Below, in pieces: positions 1 to 8,691 of a stretch of DNA of 64,000 bases. The notes beneath the pieces were generated by a model. It saw nothing but the letters and a program-made list of their open reading frames with translations. It did not search any database and was not told the DNA's origin. The stretch spans positions 868,001-932,000 of the forward strand of contig NZ_JAFCJE010000003.1 of the NCBI RefSeq assembly GCF_018131185.1, written 5' to 3'. The stretch comes from Bradyrhizobium diazoefficiens (GTDB lineage Bacteria > Pseudomonadota > Alphaproteobacteria > Rhizobiales > Xanthobacteraceae). How positions within the stretch are numbered: the stretch's first letter is position 1; the number at the start of each line of letters is the position of its first letter. The translations under genes were made by a program, and so were the position numbers.

Positions 1-248
1 CGCGCGAGATGATGGACCTTGGTCGGCTCGCCCTTGGTGAAGGCCGTCATGGCCGCAATGTCGGCCCAATAGGAAATGGTCGTGAACCACGTCTCCTCAT
101 CGCGGTCCTCGCGCAGTTGCTGCACCCCGAGTGCGGTCTTCAGCAACGGTGGAATGCCCTCGGCCTGCAGATAGGCCTGGTAGGCGTCGGCGAGATCGCG
201 GCGGGTACGGCCGCGCCAGATGCGGGCGATGGTCGGTTTGGTCGGCAT
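1..248 (-). CDS. Antibiotic-biosynthesis-monooxygenase-like protein (3' part missing)
   Basis: The reading frame starts MPTKPTIARIWRGRT and runs off the left edge after 82 complete codons. The layout IARIWRG..., a YQAYL helix and an ETWFTTISYW strand resembles the small dimeric ABM/DUF4188-like ferredoxin-fold proteins, which act as heme- or quinol-type monooxygenases or have unknown function. The ATG at 246-248 follows a GGAG ribosome site. A GGAAC-N17-CGTT promoter lies just upstream, so a general stress role is likely. The enzyme activity cannot be stated from this fragment. Confidence 0.65.
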   Translation of the reverse strand, partial: MPTKPTIARIWRGRTRRDLADAYQAYLQAEGIPPLLKTALGVQQLREDRDEETWFTTISYWADIAAMTAFTKGEPTKVHHLA

Positions 249-268
249 GGCGGGACTCCTGCGAGGCG

Positions 269-294
269 AACGCTGTGCCTCGCATTTCCGTTCC
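269..294 (-). promoter_or_regulatory. EcfG-type general stress promoter
   Basis: Read on the minus strand, the sequence is GGAAC (294-290), 17 bases, then CGTT (272-269). This fits the EcfG sigma-factor pattern of alphaproteobacteria. The -10 half lies about 20 bases before the ATG of the monooxygenase-like gene, so the predicted leader is short. Confidence 0.6.
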
Positions 295-480
295 ATGTGT
301 CTGCGCGTCACTGCCGGTGACAGGACCTGTGCCGATCGCCGACGGCACCGTCGCACGGTTCCGGGTCATTGATCTGAAGCAATGATAATCTTGACTACAA
401 ATGCTAGAGCGATTCGCAAGTCGCGACTCGGGGCCAGCCAGTCGCGAGAACCGCATCGCGTGCTGGAACCCGAGGACTCA

Positions 481-1146
481 ATGGGACGACTCCTGAATAT
501 CGTGACGCCGCTGCATACGGCGACCAAGCGCGACTACATGGGCCGCATGAATGACGACAAGATCGGTTGCTCGCTGAAGGCGCGGGAATACGAGGCCGAT
601 TATTGGGATGGCGACCGCCGCTTCGGCTATGGCGGCTACCGCTTCATCGAAGGGCGCTGGGCGCCGGTCGCCAAGGCGCTGATCGAGACCTATGGCCTCA
701 AGGACGGCTCCAGCGTGCTCGACGTCGGCTGCGGCAAGGGCTTTCTGCTCTACGAAATGCAGAAGATCCTGCCCGGCCTGAAGGTCGTCGGCTTCGACAT
801 CTCCAGGCACGGTCTTGCCAATGCCCACGAGCAGGTGAAGCCGTATCTGTTCAACTATCGCGCCCAGGACATCTATCCCTATGGCGACCAGAGCTTCGAC
901 CTCGTGATCTCGCTCGGCACGCTGCACAATCTCCGTCTCTACGAGCTCAATGCCGCGCTGAACGAGATTGAGCGCGTCGGCAAGAACAAATACGTCATGG
1001 TCGAGGGCTACCGGACCGTTGCCGAATTGCACAATCTCGAGTGCTGGGCGCTGACGGCGGAGTCCATCCTGCACACCTCGGAATGGATCTGGCTGTACGG
1101 CAAGCTCGGCTACACCGGCGATTACGAATTCATCTATTTCGAGTGA
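481..1146 (+). CDS. Class I SAM-dependent methyltransferase
   Basis: The protein has 221 residues when started at the ATG at 481, which has a GAGG site just before it. The frame is open further upstream, but that part reads as non-coding. Motif I, VLDVGCGKG, lies at residues 79-87 and is followed by the acidic strand VVGFDIS and by FDLVISLGTLHNL, which is the motif IV region. This is a Rossmann-fold methyltransferase. The substrate is unknown. It sits 13 bases before a zinc-type dehydrogenase and probably shares its transcript. The pair precedes a polysaccharide locus, so a role in sugar or lipid modification is possible but not shown. Confidence 0.85.
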   Translation: MGRLLNIVTPLHTATKRDYMGRMNDDKIGCSLKAREYEADYWDGDRRFGYGGYRFIEGRWAPVAKALIETYGLKDGSSVLDVGCGKGFLLYEMQKILPGLKVVGFDISRHGLANAHEQVKPYLFNYRAQDIYPYGDQSFDLVISLGTLHNLRLYELNAALNEIERVGKNKYVMVEGYRTVAELHNLECWALTAESILHTSEWIWLYGKLGYTGDYEFIYFE

Positions 1147-1159
1147 TCGGGCGCTCCTC

Positions 1160-2203
1160 ATGGACATCAAGACAGCCAAGGCGGCCATTCTCGTCGAATC
1201 GGGCAAGCCGCTGATCGTCGACGAGTTCACCTTGCCCGACAGGCTCGAACACGGTCAGGTGCTCGCGCATGTGCACACGTCGAGCATCTGTGGCGCGCAG
1301 ATCAACGAAATCGACGCCGTCAAAGGCGTCGACAAGTTCCTGCCGCACCTTCTCGGGCACGAGGCGCTGGCGACGATCGTCGAGACCGGACCCGGCGTCG
1401 TCTCCTGCAAGCAGGGTGACACCGTCATCATGCATTGGCGCCCGGGCAAGGGCGTCCAGTCCAACACGCCGGTCTATTCCTGGCGCGGCAAGCGCCTCAA
1501 TGCAGGCTGGGTCACCACCTTCAACGACTATGCCGTGGTGTCCGAGAATCGCGTCACGCCCGTTCCGGCCTCGATCGACCGCACCAGCGCGCCGCTGCTC
1601 GGCTGCGCGGTGACGACCGCGCTCGGCGTCGTCAACAACGACGCCCAGATCGCCATCGGCGAAGCCGTCGTCGTGTTCGGTGTCGGCGGCGTCGGATTGA
1701 ACATCGTGCAATTTGCCGCGATGGTCGGCGCCTATCCCGTCATCGCGATCGACCGCCTCGACAACAAGCTCGAGATGGCCCGGCAGTTCGGCGCGACCCA
1801 CGCCATCAACTCCGAAGCGGCCGGGGATGTCGCTGCCGAGGTTCGGTCGATCACGGGTACTGAGGGACCCGACAAGGTCGTCGAGACCACCGGCGTCAAG
1901 CATCTGATCGAGCTCGCCTACGAGATCACGGCGAAGAAGGGCCGCTGCATCCTCGTCGGCGTTCCCCGCGAGAAGGCCGAAATCTACACGCTGCCGCTCC
2001 ACTTCGAGAAGGTGCTGAAGGGCTCGGAAGGCGGGCAATGCCAGCCGGCGCGCGATATCCCGCGTCTCGTTCGGCTGAGCGATGCCGGCAAGGTGAGCTA
2101 TCGCGGGATCGTGACCCACGAGTTCGCGCTTGACGACGTCAATGACGCGCTGGACCTGATGCGCAGCGGCACATCGGGGCGAATTCTGCTGAACATCTGC
2201 TGA
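1160..2203 (+). CDS. Zinc-type medium-chain alcohol dehydrogenase
   Basis: The 347-residue protein has the catalytic zinc ligands of the MDR family: Cys44 (SSICGAQ), His67 and Glu68 (GHEA), and Cys149 (LLGCAVTTALG). The nucleotide-binding motif GVGGVG is at 174-179. The four-cysteine structural zinc loop normally found near residues 95-115 is absent; that stretch is MHWRPGKG... with no cysteine cluster. It probably oxidises or reduces an alcohol or polyol with NAD(H). It is likely cotranscribed with the methyltransferase 13 bases upstream. The exact substrate is not known. Confidence 0.85.
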   Translation: MDIKTAKAAILVESGKPLIVDEFTLPDRLEHGQVLAHVHTSSICGAQINEIDAVKGVDKFLPHLLGHEALATIVETGPGVVSCKQGDTVIMHWRPGKGVQSNTPVYSWRGKRLNAGWVTTFNDYAVVSENRVTPVPASIDRTSAPLLGCAVTTALGVVNNDAQIAIGEAVVVFGVGGVGLNIVQFAAMVGAYPVIAIDRLDNKLEMARQFGATHAINSEAAGDVAAEVRSITGTEGPDKVVETTGVKHLIELAYEITAKKGRCILVGVPREKAEIYTLPLHFEKVLKGSEGGQCQPARDIPRLVRLSDAGKVSYRGIVTHEFALDDVNDALDLMRSGTSGRILLNIC

Positions 2204-2446
2204 GCGCGCCAAGTCTGGTCGAGGCAGCCGGCCCCGCAAGTCCGGCGCGCAGATCATCAAAGCCGTTCTTTTCAGCCTGAACGGGGCCGTTCGGAGGCCT
2301 TTCGGCATCTGCAATGGCGCCGTGGCTGACAGCCTGGCCAAGCCAGACGTCCTGCGGCTTCGCGCCGGCCGTAACCGCCGGTTAACCATGCATATTTACG
2401 GTGTCGAAAGCCTCTGAACTGTGTCAGTTGATTTCGAGTCGAGCCC

Positions 2447-4621
2447 ATGGCGTTCGGTAGCCGCCCATCTCCGCGAAGCATCGCCCCGACGGAGCCAGCG
2501 GCTTCGTGGGAAGCGCCGCGGGCTGCGCGGACGAAACCTGACGGCGCCGCGTCGGCGCTGATCAAGGGATCGCTGACCGTCTCCGGAGCGCTCTCGTTCC
2601 TCCGCGAAAACGGCCGGCGCATTCTGACGCTGGCATTGGCGCTGTTCGCCCTCGGCGTCGTCGTTCTCATGGTTCTGCCGGTCCGGTACGCGGCGACGGC
2701 CCTGGTCGTGCTCGATCCCCGCGAGTTGCGGATCACCACGGAGCAGGACGTCTTGCCGGGCATCGGCCAGGACGCCGCCGCGCTTCAGAGCCAGATCGAG
2801 ATCGCCAAATCGGACGGCTTTCTCCGCCCCCTGATCGAGCAGCTCAAGATCGCCGACGACGAGGATATCGCGGGCGGTCATACCGACATGACGCGCCTGC
2901 TCGAAAAATTCCGCAGCCGCCTCGAGATCACGCGCCGCGGCCTCACCTATGTCATTGCGGTTTCCTTCACCTCGAACCGCCCCGAGCGGGCCGCTTACTA
3001 TGCCAACGCCATCGCCGAGGCGTTCGTCGCCAGCCAGGGCCGCGTCCGCACCGAGGCCACCGACGAGGCGGCCGACTGGCTCAAGGACCGGCTCAAGACG
3101 TTGAACGAGCGCCTGCGCGCCTCGGAAGACGCCGTCGCCGCCTTCAGGCTCGAGCACAAGATTCTTAATGCCGGCAAGGATTCGACCACCCAGCAATTGC
3201 GGGTGACCGATCTCAATCAGCAGGTCTCTGCCGCACGTCTTCGCGCCGAGGAAGCCAAGGCGCGCTACGAGCAGGTGCAGCGTGATCTCAAGGCCAATGT
3301 CGAAGGACCGGTGAAGCAGGACCTTCTGAGCATGTTGCGGGCGCAGCGCTCGACCCTCAATGACCAGATCGCGCAGAAGAAGGCGGTGTACGGCGAGCGC
3401 CATCCCGACCTCGCGATCTCCTACAGCCAGCTCGCCGACATCAACCGGCAGATCGAGGTCGAGCGGAAGAAAAACATCGACACCGCCAAGTCCGAATTTG
3501 AAGCTCAGCTGGAGCAGCAGAAGGCGCTGGAAAAGCAGCTCAAGGCGGTCGAGACGCAGATGCTGGTCGACGGTCAGGCACTGGTGAAGCTGCAGGAGCT
3601 GCAGCGCGATGCCGACGCCAACAGGAACATCTACGAGCAGTTCCTGTCACGGTTCAAGACGACCAACGAGCAGCGTCAACTGCAGGCGTCCCAGACCAAG
3701 ATCGCCTCGCCCGCCATTCCGCCGCTGCGCTCGACGCGTCCGCCCCTCGCTCTGCTGCTGGCGGCGCTGGCGATCGGCTCGCTGCTGACGTCGACCGCCG
3801 CAATTGCGGCGATGACGAGCATGTCCGACCAGCCTGCGCCCACTGAAGCTCCCGTGCCTTCCGTCGTGGAGGGCACGCAAGGCCGGCAGGTCCAGGCTCA
3901 CGTTCAGCCTCAAATTCAACCACCGACCGCCGCCATGGGCCGGCCCGAAGCGATGCCGCGCCTTCCCGTCTGGGCCCGCATCCCCGATCTTTCGTCCGGA
4001 GCCGGGACCAACACCATCAACACCGTATGGCAAAGGCCGGGGGCGACCCCGGCCGAGCTCGATCTCGGTGCCTATCTGCGGCCGCTGCTCGAGCGGATCG
4101 ATCGCGTGCCGGTGCGCGGCTGCAAGGTCGCCCTCGTGCTGTCGGTCGGCAAGAGCGCCGGCGGCAACACCGTTGCCCGCTCCCTGAATCGCGCCGCCGT
4201 GAACCGCGGCATGATGAGCGTGTTGATCCGGCTGCAGCCGGAATTTGCAGGTCACCAGCCTCCGGTGACCGAATGGAATGACGGCTCGACCACGGCGGGA
4301 CTTCAGTCGATCGACGAGCTGCTGAGCGCCGGCCGCAAGGCCGATGCGCGGCCCGAGGACGATATTCGCTCGGAATTCGATCTGATCATCGTCCACGCCG
4401 GCAATCTCGCCTTGCAGCCCGACGCCATTGCGCTGGCGGCGCACGCGGACCTCATCGTGCTGGTGGCGCGCTCCGGCGAGCTCGGCTCGGCGGCGATGCG
4501 CAGGGTGACCGCGGCGCTGTCGCGGTATGACGCGGTGCCGACGGGTCTCGTCGTCAATCATGCGCCCGCAGGCTCGCTCTCGCCGCACCCCGAGGGTGGC
4601 GCATTGGGCCTTGCGGTTTGA
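2447..4621 (+). CDS. GumC/Wzz-type polysaccharide chain-length and export protein with kinase-like tail
   Basis: The 724-residue protein has an N-terminal membrane helix (about 59-78), then a Wzz-like beta region (RYAATALVVLDPRE), a long coiled coil (about 200-410) ending in the family-typical ANRNIYEQFLSRFK, and a second membrane helix (about 432-455). A cytoplasmic tail follows that resembles the BY-kinase ATPase fold, including FDLIIVHAG and VLVARSGELG. The P-loop is degenerate: VGKSAGGNT has GK at 568-569, but Ser/Ala and two glycines follow instead of the usual Ser-Thr. Such proteins set chain length in Wzy-dependent export. The next two genes are a glycosidase and a Wzy-like protein, which supports that role. 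The tail may be regulatory and not catalytic. Confidence 0.85.
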   Translation: MAFGSRPSPRSIAPTEPAASWEAPRAARTKPDGAASALIKGSLTVSGALSFLRENGRRILTLALALFALGVVVLMVLPVRYAATALVVLDPRELRITTEQDVLPGIGQDAAALQSQIEIAKSDGFLRPLIEQLKIADDEDIAGGHTDMTRLLEKFRSRLEITRRGLTYVIAVSFTSNRPERAAYYANAIAEAFVASQGRVRTEATDEAADWLKDRLKTLNERLRASEDAVAAFRLEHKILNAGKDSTTQQLRVTDLNQQVSAARLRAEEAKARYEQVQRDLKANVEGPVKQDLLSMLRAQRSTLNDQIAQKKAVYGERHPDLAISYSQLADINRQIEVERKKNIDTAKSEFEAQLEQQKALEKQLKAVETQMLVDGQALVKLQELQRDADANRNIYEQFLSRFKTTNEQRQLQASQTKIASPAIPPLRSTRPPLALLLAALAIGSLLTSTAAIAAMTSMSDQPAPTEAPVPSVVEGTQGRQVQAHVQPQIQPPTAAMGRPEAMPRLPVWARIPDLSSGAGTNTINTVWQRPGATPAELDLGAYLRPLLERIDRVPVRGCKVALVLSVGKSAGGNTVARSLNRAAVNRGMMSVLIRLQPEFAGHQPPVTEWNDGSTTAGLQSIDELLSAGRKADARPEDDIRSEFDLIIVHAGNLALQPDAIALAAHADLIVLVARSGELGSAAMRRVTAALSRYDAVPTGLVVNHAPAGSLSPHPEGGALGLAV

Positions 4622-4623
4622 CG

Positions 4624-5763
4624 ATGACGGGCTCGCGCCGTCGCCTGCTGACTGCTGCGATGCTCCTGTCGATCTCGTCAGGCCCGCCGGTCTTCGCCGG
4701 GGACTGTGTGCCCTTGCCGCAGACGGTCGCACCGGAGCGGCTTGCCGCGCTGTCCCGCGGCTTCAATGCGGACGGCTGGATCAACGGTGCGGCCCCGAGC
4801 CGCGAATTGCTGCAGCAATTGCGCAAGGCGGGAATGAGCCATGTCCGCCTTCCGGTGCCGGCAGAACGCGTCATGCCTCGTTTCGCTGCGAAGGCCGAGC
4901 GCGACGAGGCGCTGCGCGTGCTCGACCAGGCGCTGAAGCAGCTCACGGCGCTCGGCTACGCCATCTCCGTCGATCTTCATCCCGGCGAGCGCTTCAACCG
5001 CCTGCACAAGGAGGATCCGGACGAGGCGCTGCGTCAGATGCAGGAGGCCTGGAGCGGTCTTGCCCAGGTCATTCGATCCTATCCGCCCGATCGCATCTTC
5101 GCCGAGTTGCTCAACGAGCCCGATGTCGATGCCGGCAAATGGCAAACCGAGGTCGAGGCGCTCGCCGTCTTCGTGCGCGGATTGCTTCCCAAGACGACTC
5201 TCGTTGTCGGTCCGGTCAATTGGCAGCGTGCGGACTCGCTGCCACAGTTCCGGCCGCTGCCGGATCCCGACATCGTCTATGCCATCCACTTCTACGATCC
5301 CATGGTGTTCACCCATCAGGCCCACTGGGATGCGCAGGATCCGCTGCACGACATCATCGATCTGCCTTATCCGATCAACGCCGACGATCCCAAAGTTCGC
5401 GCGCTGCGCCAGGATCTGCAGGATCGGGGCGCGACCAAGGCGCTCGGCATGCTCGACGTCGCGATTGCCGCCGCCAGGGACAGGCCAAGTGCCGATCGCT
5501 GGCTCGCGCCCGCGCTTCAATGGCAGCAGCAGTTTGCGCGGCCGATCATTATCAACGAATTCGGCGTGTTGAAAGCCGGCGCGCCCAGGCAGAGCCGCGT
5601 GCGCTGGCTGGCGGAAGTCACCGCTTTTGCCCGTGACCATTGCTGGGGTTGGACGCATTGGGAGCTGGCGCAGGGTTTTGGCCTCGTCGACCGCAGCACC
5701 GGCAAGCCCGATCCCGATGTGATGCGGGCGCTGCTCGGCGCGCCGCGGCCTGGCCGGCGCTGA
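4624..5763 (+). CDS. Exported glycoside hydrolase family 5 (cellulase-like)
   Basis: The 379-residue protein begins with an Arg-rich signal peptide (MTGSRRRLLTAAML to about residue 26). GH5 features are present: the HVRLPVP strand, the acid/base Glu165 in LLNEPD, a YAIHFYDP segment, and the nucleophile Glu312 in IINEFGV. It should hydrolyse a beta-linked polysaccharide in the periplasm or outside the cell. The ATG at 4624 lies 2 bases after the upstream stop; a TTG at 4618 would overlap it. Its place between chain-length and polymerase genes suggests it trims or releases the exported polymer. Confidence 0.88.
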   Translation: MTGSRRRLLTAAMLLSISSGPPVFAGDCVPLPQTVAPERLAALSRGFNADGWINGAAPSRELLQQLRKAGMSHVRLPVPAERVMPRFAAKAERDEALRVLDQALKQLTALGYAISVDLHPGERFNRLHKEDPDEALRQMQEAWSGLAQVIRSYPPDRIFAELLNEPDVDAGKWQTEVEALAVFVRGLLPKTTLVVGPVNWQRADSLPQFRPLPDPDIVYAIHFYDPMVFTHQAHWDAQDPLHDIIDLPYPINADDPKVRALRQDLQDRGATKALGMLDVAIAAARDRPSADRWLAPALQWQQQFARPIIINEFGVLKAGAPRQSRVRWLAEVTAFARDHCWGWTHWELAQGFGLVDRSTGKPDPDVMRALLGAPRPGRR

Positions 5764-5844
5764 CCTCTTCGCTTCCGCTATCGTTAACGAATCCTTACAC
5801 ACCCCCCGCTATCGTGCTCCCCGCGCGCTGCCAAAGGACGATTG

Positions 5845-7425
5845 ATGAGTGCCGGGGACTTAACCCAGGTTCAGACCGAGCAGGCCGAGCCGTCGCCGCC
5901 GGCCTGGCGCGAGCTGGTCACGACATTCTGCATCGCCGTGGCGACGATCGGCTTCGCGCCGGTCCTGCACCTTGCCAATCCGGCCCTGGCGATTGCCGTC
6001 GAGGCTCTGGTCGGTATCGCCATTGTCCTTAGCGTTCCGACCTATGCGCCCGCCATTGCGATCTTCGTTCTGTTCTTCCAGAATCTGTTCGTCTCGCTTC
6101 TGTCGCCGCTGGTCCCGCTGCCGTCCGATCTCGACTTCATCAAGGGCTACAACTTCCTCGTCTGCTCCGTCATGTGGCTGGCGACGTTCGGCCTGTACGT
6201 ACTGGGCCGGAGGAAACAATCGGCCGAGGTGAACCGGATCATGCGCTGGGGTGTCGTCACCCTCGCCGTGGTGTCGCTGTATTTCGCGATCGGCTTCGTC
6301 CAGGACGGACAGCCGGCAGCGGTGTACTTGCGCAACATCGTGCTGCCGCTGTTCCTGTTCCAGCTCTCGCTTCTGACCGCCGCGACTTATGAGGTGCGCA
6401 TCACGCCGTTCCTGGTGGCCCTTGCGGTCGTGCTCATCCTCTGCGGCTATGTCGAACTCGTCTTCCGTGACGTCTGGCTGGCGATGACCAACGGCCACAC
6501 GTTCTGGGGTTTCGACGAGCTCAAGGCGACCCATTCGGGTGTCTGGGAAGCCCAGATGCGCCAGACCGGAAACGTGCCGGTCGATCTCAAGGATCGCTTC
6601 AGCTTCGACTTCCTGAACACGCCTCTGCTCGACGGGTTCGGCCTGTCGAAGATGCTGCGCATCCACGGTCCGAACATGCACCCGATCAGCTTCGCCTATG
6701 GGATCGGCTTTCTCGGCTTGTTCCTGTTCTCGGTGGGACGTCCGCTCCTGGCCTTCGCGGCGTTGCCGCTCCTGGTGTTTTGCAGCGTGAAGGGAGCGCT
6801 CATCGTCGTGGTCTTCGTGGTCGCGGCCTGGATCGCGACCCGTCTGCTCGGCGCCGTGGTGACGTTGCTGCTCGGCTTCCTGGGTATGATCGCCTTTGCG
6901 GTCCTGGCGATCCGCCTCGGCCTGCAGATCGGCGACTATCATGTCATTGGGCTGATGGGTGGCCTGGATGGATTCGTGCAGAGACCCTTCGGCCGAGGGC
7001 TCGGCATCGGCGGCAATTTGTCGGATAGTTATTTTTCCATCGACTGGAATGCCGCGCAGGCGGCCGGCACGATCGACGGCGCGGTCGAAAGCGCGATCGG
7101 CGTGCTGCTCTACCAGATGGGCATCGCCGCCTTCGTGCCGCTTGCCTTCTATTTCGCGATGGCGCTCAAGGCCTGGCGCCTCTACGCGTCCTCGGGATAT
7201 CTGACGCAGGGTCTAGCCGGCTTCGGCGTCATGGTCGTGCTGCTCAACGGATTGTTTCAGGAAGAAGCCTTGTTCGCGCCGCTGGCGCTCGGCCTCATGC
7301 TCTCGCTCACTGGCCTCGTCATCGGCAGTCATGTGAGAATGCAGGCCGTCGCCCGCGAGGAGGCCGAGTTCGAGCAGCTCACGCACTACCGGCCCGAGCG
7401 TAGCTCCGCATCAGTGCGGGCCTGA
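5845..7425 (+). CDS. O-antigen polymerase/ligase-like membrane protein (Wzy family)
   Basis: The protein of 526 residues has about 10-12 hydrophobic helices. A large loop in the middle (about 205-275, FWGFDELKATHSG... to MLRIHGPNMHP) is typical of Wzy polymerases and WaaL ligases. The ATG at 5845 follows AAAGGACG at a good distance. It ends in a charged cytoplasmic tail. Sequence alone does not separate polymerase from ligase. The neighbouring Wzz-type gene makes polymerase of an exopolysaccharide the better guess. Confidence 0.75.
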   Translation: MSAGDLTQVQTEQAEPSPPAWRELVTTFCIAVATIGFAPVLHLANPALAIAVEALVGIAIVLSVPTYAPAIAIFVLFFQNLFVSLLSPLVPLPSDLDFIKGYNFLVCSVMWLATFGLYVLGRRKQSAEVNRIMRWGVVTLAVVSLYFAIGFVQDGQPAAVYLRNIVLPLFLFQLSLLTAATYEVRITPFLVALAVVLILCGYVELVFRDVWLAMTNGHTFWGFDELKATHSGVWEAQMRQTGNVPVDLKDRFSFDFLNTPLLDGFGLSKMLRIHGPNMHPISFAYGIGFLGLFLFSVGRPLLAFAALPLLVFCSVKGALIVVVFVVAAWIATRLLGAVVTLLLGFLGMIAFAVLAIRLGLQIGDYHVIGLMGGLDGFVQRPFGRGLGIGGNLSDSYFSIDWNAAQAAGTIDGAVESAIGVLLYQMGIAAFVPLAFYFAMALKAWRLYASSGYLTQGLAGFGVMVVLLNGLFQEEALFAPLALGLMLSLTGLVIGSHVRMQAVAREEAEFEQLTHYRPERSSASVRA

Positions 7426-7437
7426 CTCACTGTCGCA

Positions 7438-7462
7438 GGAACTGACCGTTTTTCTCGGCGTT
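7438..7462 (+). promoter_or_regulatory. EcfG-type general stress promoter
   Basis: GGAAC (7438-7442), 16 bases, then CGTT (7459-7462) matches the EcfG consensus exactly. It lies 37 bases upstream of the start codon of the 72-residue protein at 7500. Confidence 0.72.
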
Positions 7463-7499
7463 GATCCTGGGTGGCCTCTCACCCAGCCGATTGCGAGAG

Positions 7500-7718
7500 A
7501 TGAAGGATTTTTCAAACGCTGCATTTTCTCCCGATGTGATCGAGGTCATGACGGGCGCCTTAAAAGCCGCGATTGCGAGCCTGCCCGAGCCCGTGCATGC
7601 CTCGCATGTCAACGCGCTGGCCGAATCCATCCTGCGTACCGCCGGCGCGGGTGAGCGCAACGCCGTCGATCTGCAAAGGATCGCCTTGTTGGAGCTGCAA
7701 TTGGTGCCGCGTGAATAG
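7500..7718 (+). CDS. Small conserved hypothetical protein, likely stress-induced
   Basis: The 72-residue soluble protein begins MKDFSNAAFSPDVIEVMTG. It is mostly helical, with the conserved-looking stretch HASHVNALAESILRTAGAGER followed by LQRIALLELQL. Similar short proteins occur in rhizobia, and I know of no function. There is a consensus EcfG promoter upstream. The stop codon lies 10 bases before the ATG of the next, exported protein. Confidence 0.75.
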   Translation: MKDFSNAAFSPDVIEVMTGALKAAIASLPEPVHASHVNALAESILRTAGAGERNAVDLQRIALLELQLVPRE

Positions 7719-7728
7719 GCAGGCGGTC

Positions 7729-8187
7729 ATGAGGGCGACGTTCACTGTCACCGTTGCACTGCTTACCTCGCTTTCGGCCGCTCGAGCGGAGAGCTGGACG
7801 ACCTACCGCATCGTCGAGTCCGGAACGTCGGTCGACATTCCCGCTTCGCTCTTTACGGAGACAGCCGGCAAGCCCGACGGCTACGGCCAGCGATTTCGTA
7901 CGTCAGACGGGAGGGCCGATTTCACCGTGCAGGCCGTTGCCAACCAGCAGGGCCTTTCGCCGGCTCAATTCCTCGCCGGGAAGAATCCGCCGCCCGGGAT
8001 CATCTACAAGCGCATTGCGCGGAACTTCTTCGTGGTCTCGAGCATCAAGCGCGACACGATCTGGTACAACCGCTGCAATTTTTCGCGGGGCTACGTGCAC
8101 TGCGTGCTGATCAATTATCCCGCGGCCGAGAAGCGGCAATGGGATCGTGTCGTCACGCGGATTAGCCACAGTCTGAGCCCAGGCTGA
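7729..8187 (+). CDS. Exported hypothetical protein
   Basis: The 152-residue protein has a signal peptide (MRATFTVTVALLTSLSAARAES, cleavage near residue 21) and a periplasmic domain beginning WTTYRIVESGTSVDIPASLF. Two cysteines (in YNRCNF and VHCVLI) could form a disulphide. It resembles the small periplasmic proteins of rhizobia of the type GTSVDIP...F....G.P.G.G..F.T.DGRA, whose function is unknown. A GTG at 7711 overlapping the previous stop is an alternative start. Confidence 0.75.
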   Translation: MRATFTVTVALLTSLSAARAESWTTYRIVESGTSVDIPASLFTETAGKPDGYGQRFRTSDGRADFTVQAVANQQGLSPAQFLAGKNPPPGIIYKRIARNFFVVSSIKRDTIWYNRCNFSRGYVHCVLINYPAAEKRQWDRVVTRISHSLSPG

Positions 8188-8203
8188 AGCGGAGCGAGAA
8201 GAA

Positions 8204-8228
8204 GCTGCCCGGGGGCGAGCCGGGCAGC
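8204..8228. terminator. Hairpin between convergent genes, probable bidirectional terminator
   Basis: A perfect 9-base stem GCTGCCCGG / CCGGGCAGC has a 7-base loop. It lies between the stop codons of the genes ending at 8187 (+) and 8241 (-). On the minus strand it is followed by TTCTTCTC, so it is the better terminator for that direction. Confidence 0.65.
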
Positions 8229-8240
8229 AGGTCGTGAGGA

Positions 8241-8669
8241 TTATCGCGCCGTTGTCGATGTGGTCGACATGGTCGGCTTCGAGCCCGGCACATGCGACAT
8301 CGTCTTTGTGGTCGAACCCACCTCCTGGCCGGCCTTGACCTTGGTGCGGGTGTGCGAGCGGCTGAACGTGCCGCCGTCATGGGCCTGGGCCCGGGCGTTG
8401 GAGTTCATCACCGGGCCGTTGCCCTTGTTCATGCTGACGCCGGTCCGGGCCTTGCCGTCGGTGGCCGCAGCGCTCCCGCCGGCCGCGATCGAGGAGCCGG
8501 TGCGGCCGTCGGTCGAAGTGGAGGTGCCGCCCGTCCCGACCGTGGAAGCGGAAGTGCCGCCCACTGCGGCCGAGCCGCCGCTTCCGCCAGTGATGCTGGT
8601 CTGTGCGACAACTGGCGAGGCGGCAGCAAGCAGAAGCGCGACCGCCGAGGTCGTGAGTAGAGTTCTCAT
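8241..8669 (-). CDS. Gly/Ser/Thr-rich secreted protein
   Basis: The 142-residue protein has a signal peptide (MRTLLTTSAVALLLAAASPVVAQ). The mature protein is low-complexity and built of TVGTGGTSTSTDG-like and AAGGSAAATDGK-like pieces, with a more basic C-terminal half (SHTRTKVKAGQEVGSTTKT). It shares the VGTGG unit with the protein encoded at 9104-9607 and is the last of three secreted low-complexity genes in a row. No enzyme domain is visible. A surface or matrix role is a guess. Confidence 0.7.
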   Translation of the reverse strand: MRTLLTTSAVALLLAAASPVVAQTSITGGSGGSAAVGGTSASTVGTGGTSTSTDGRTGSSIAAGGSAAATDGKARTGVSMNKGNGPVMNSNARAQAHDGGTFSRSHTRTKVKAGQEVGSTTKTMSHVPGSKPTMSTTSTTAR

Positions 8670-8691
8670 GTCTCAATCCTTTTCTATGAAT

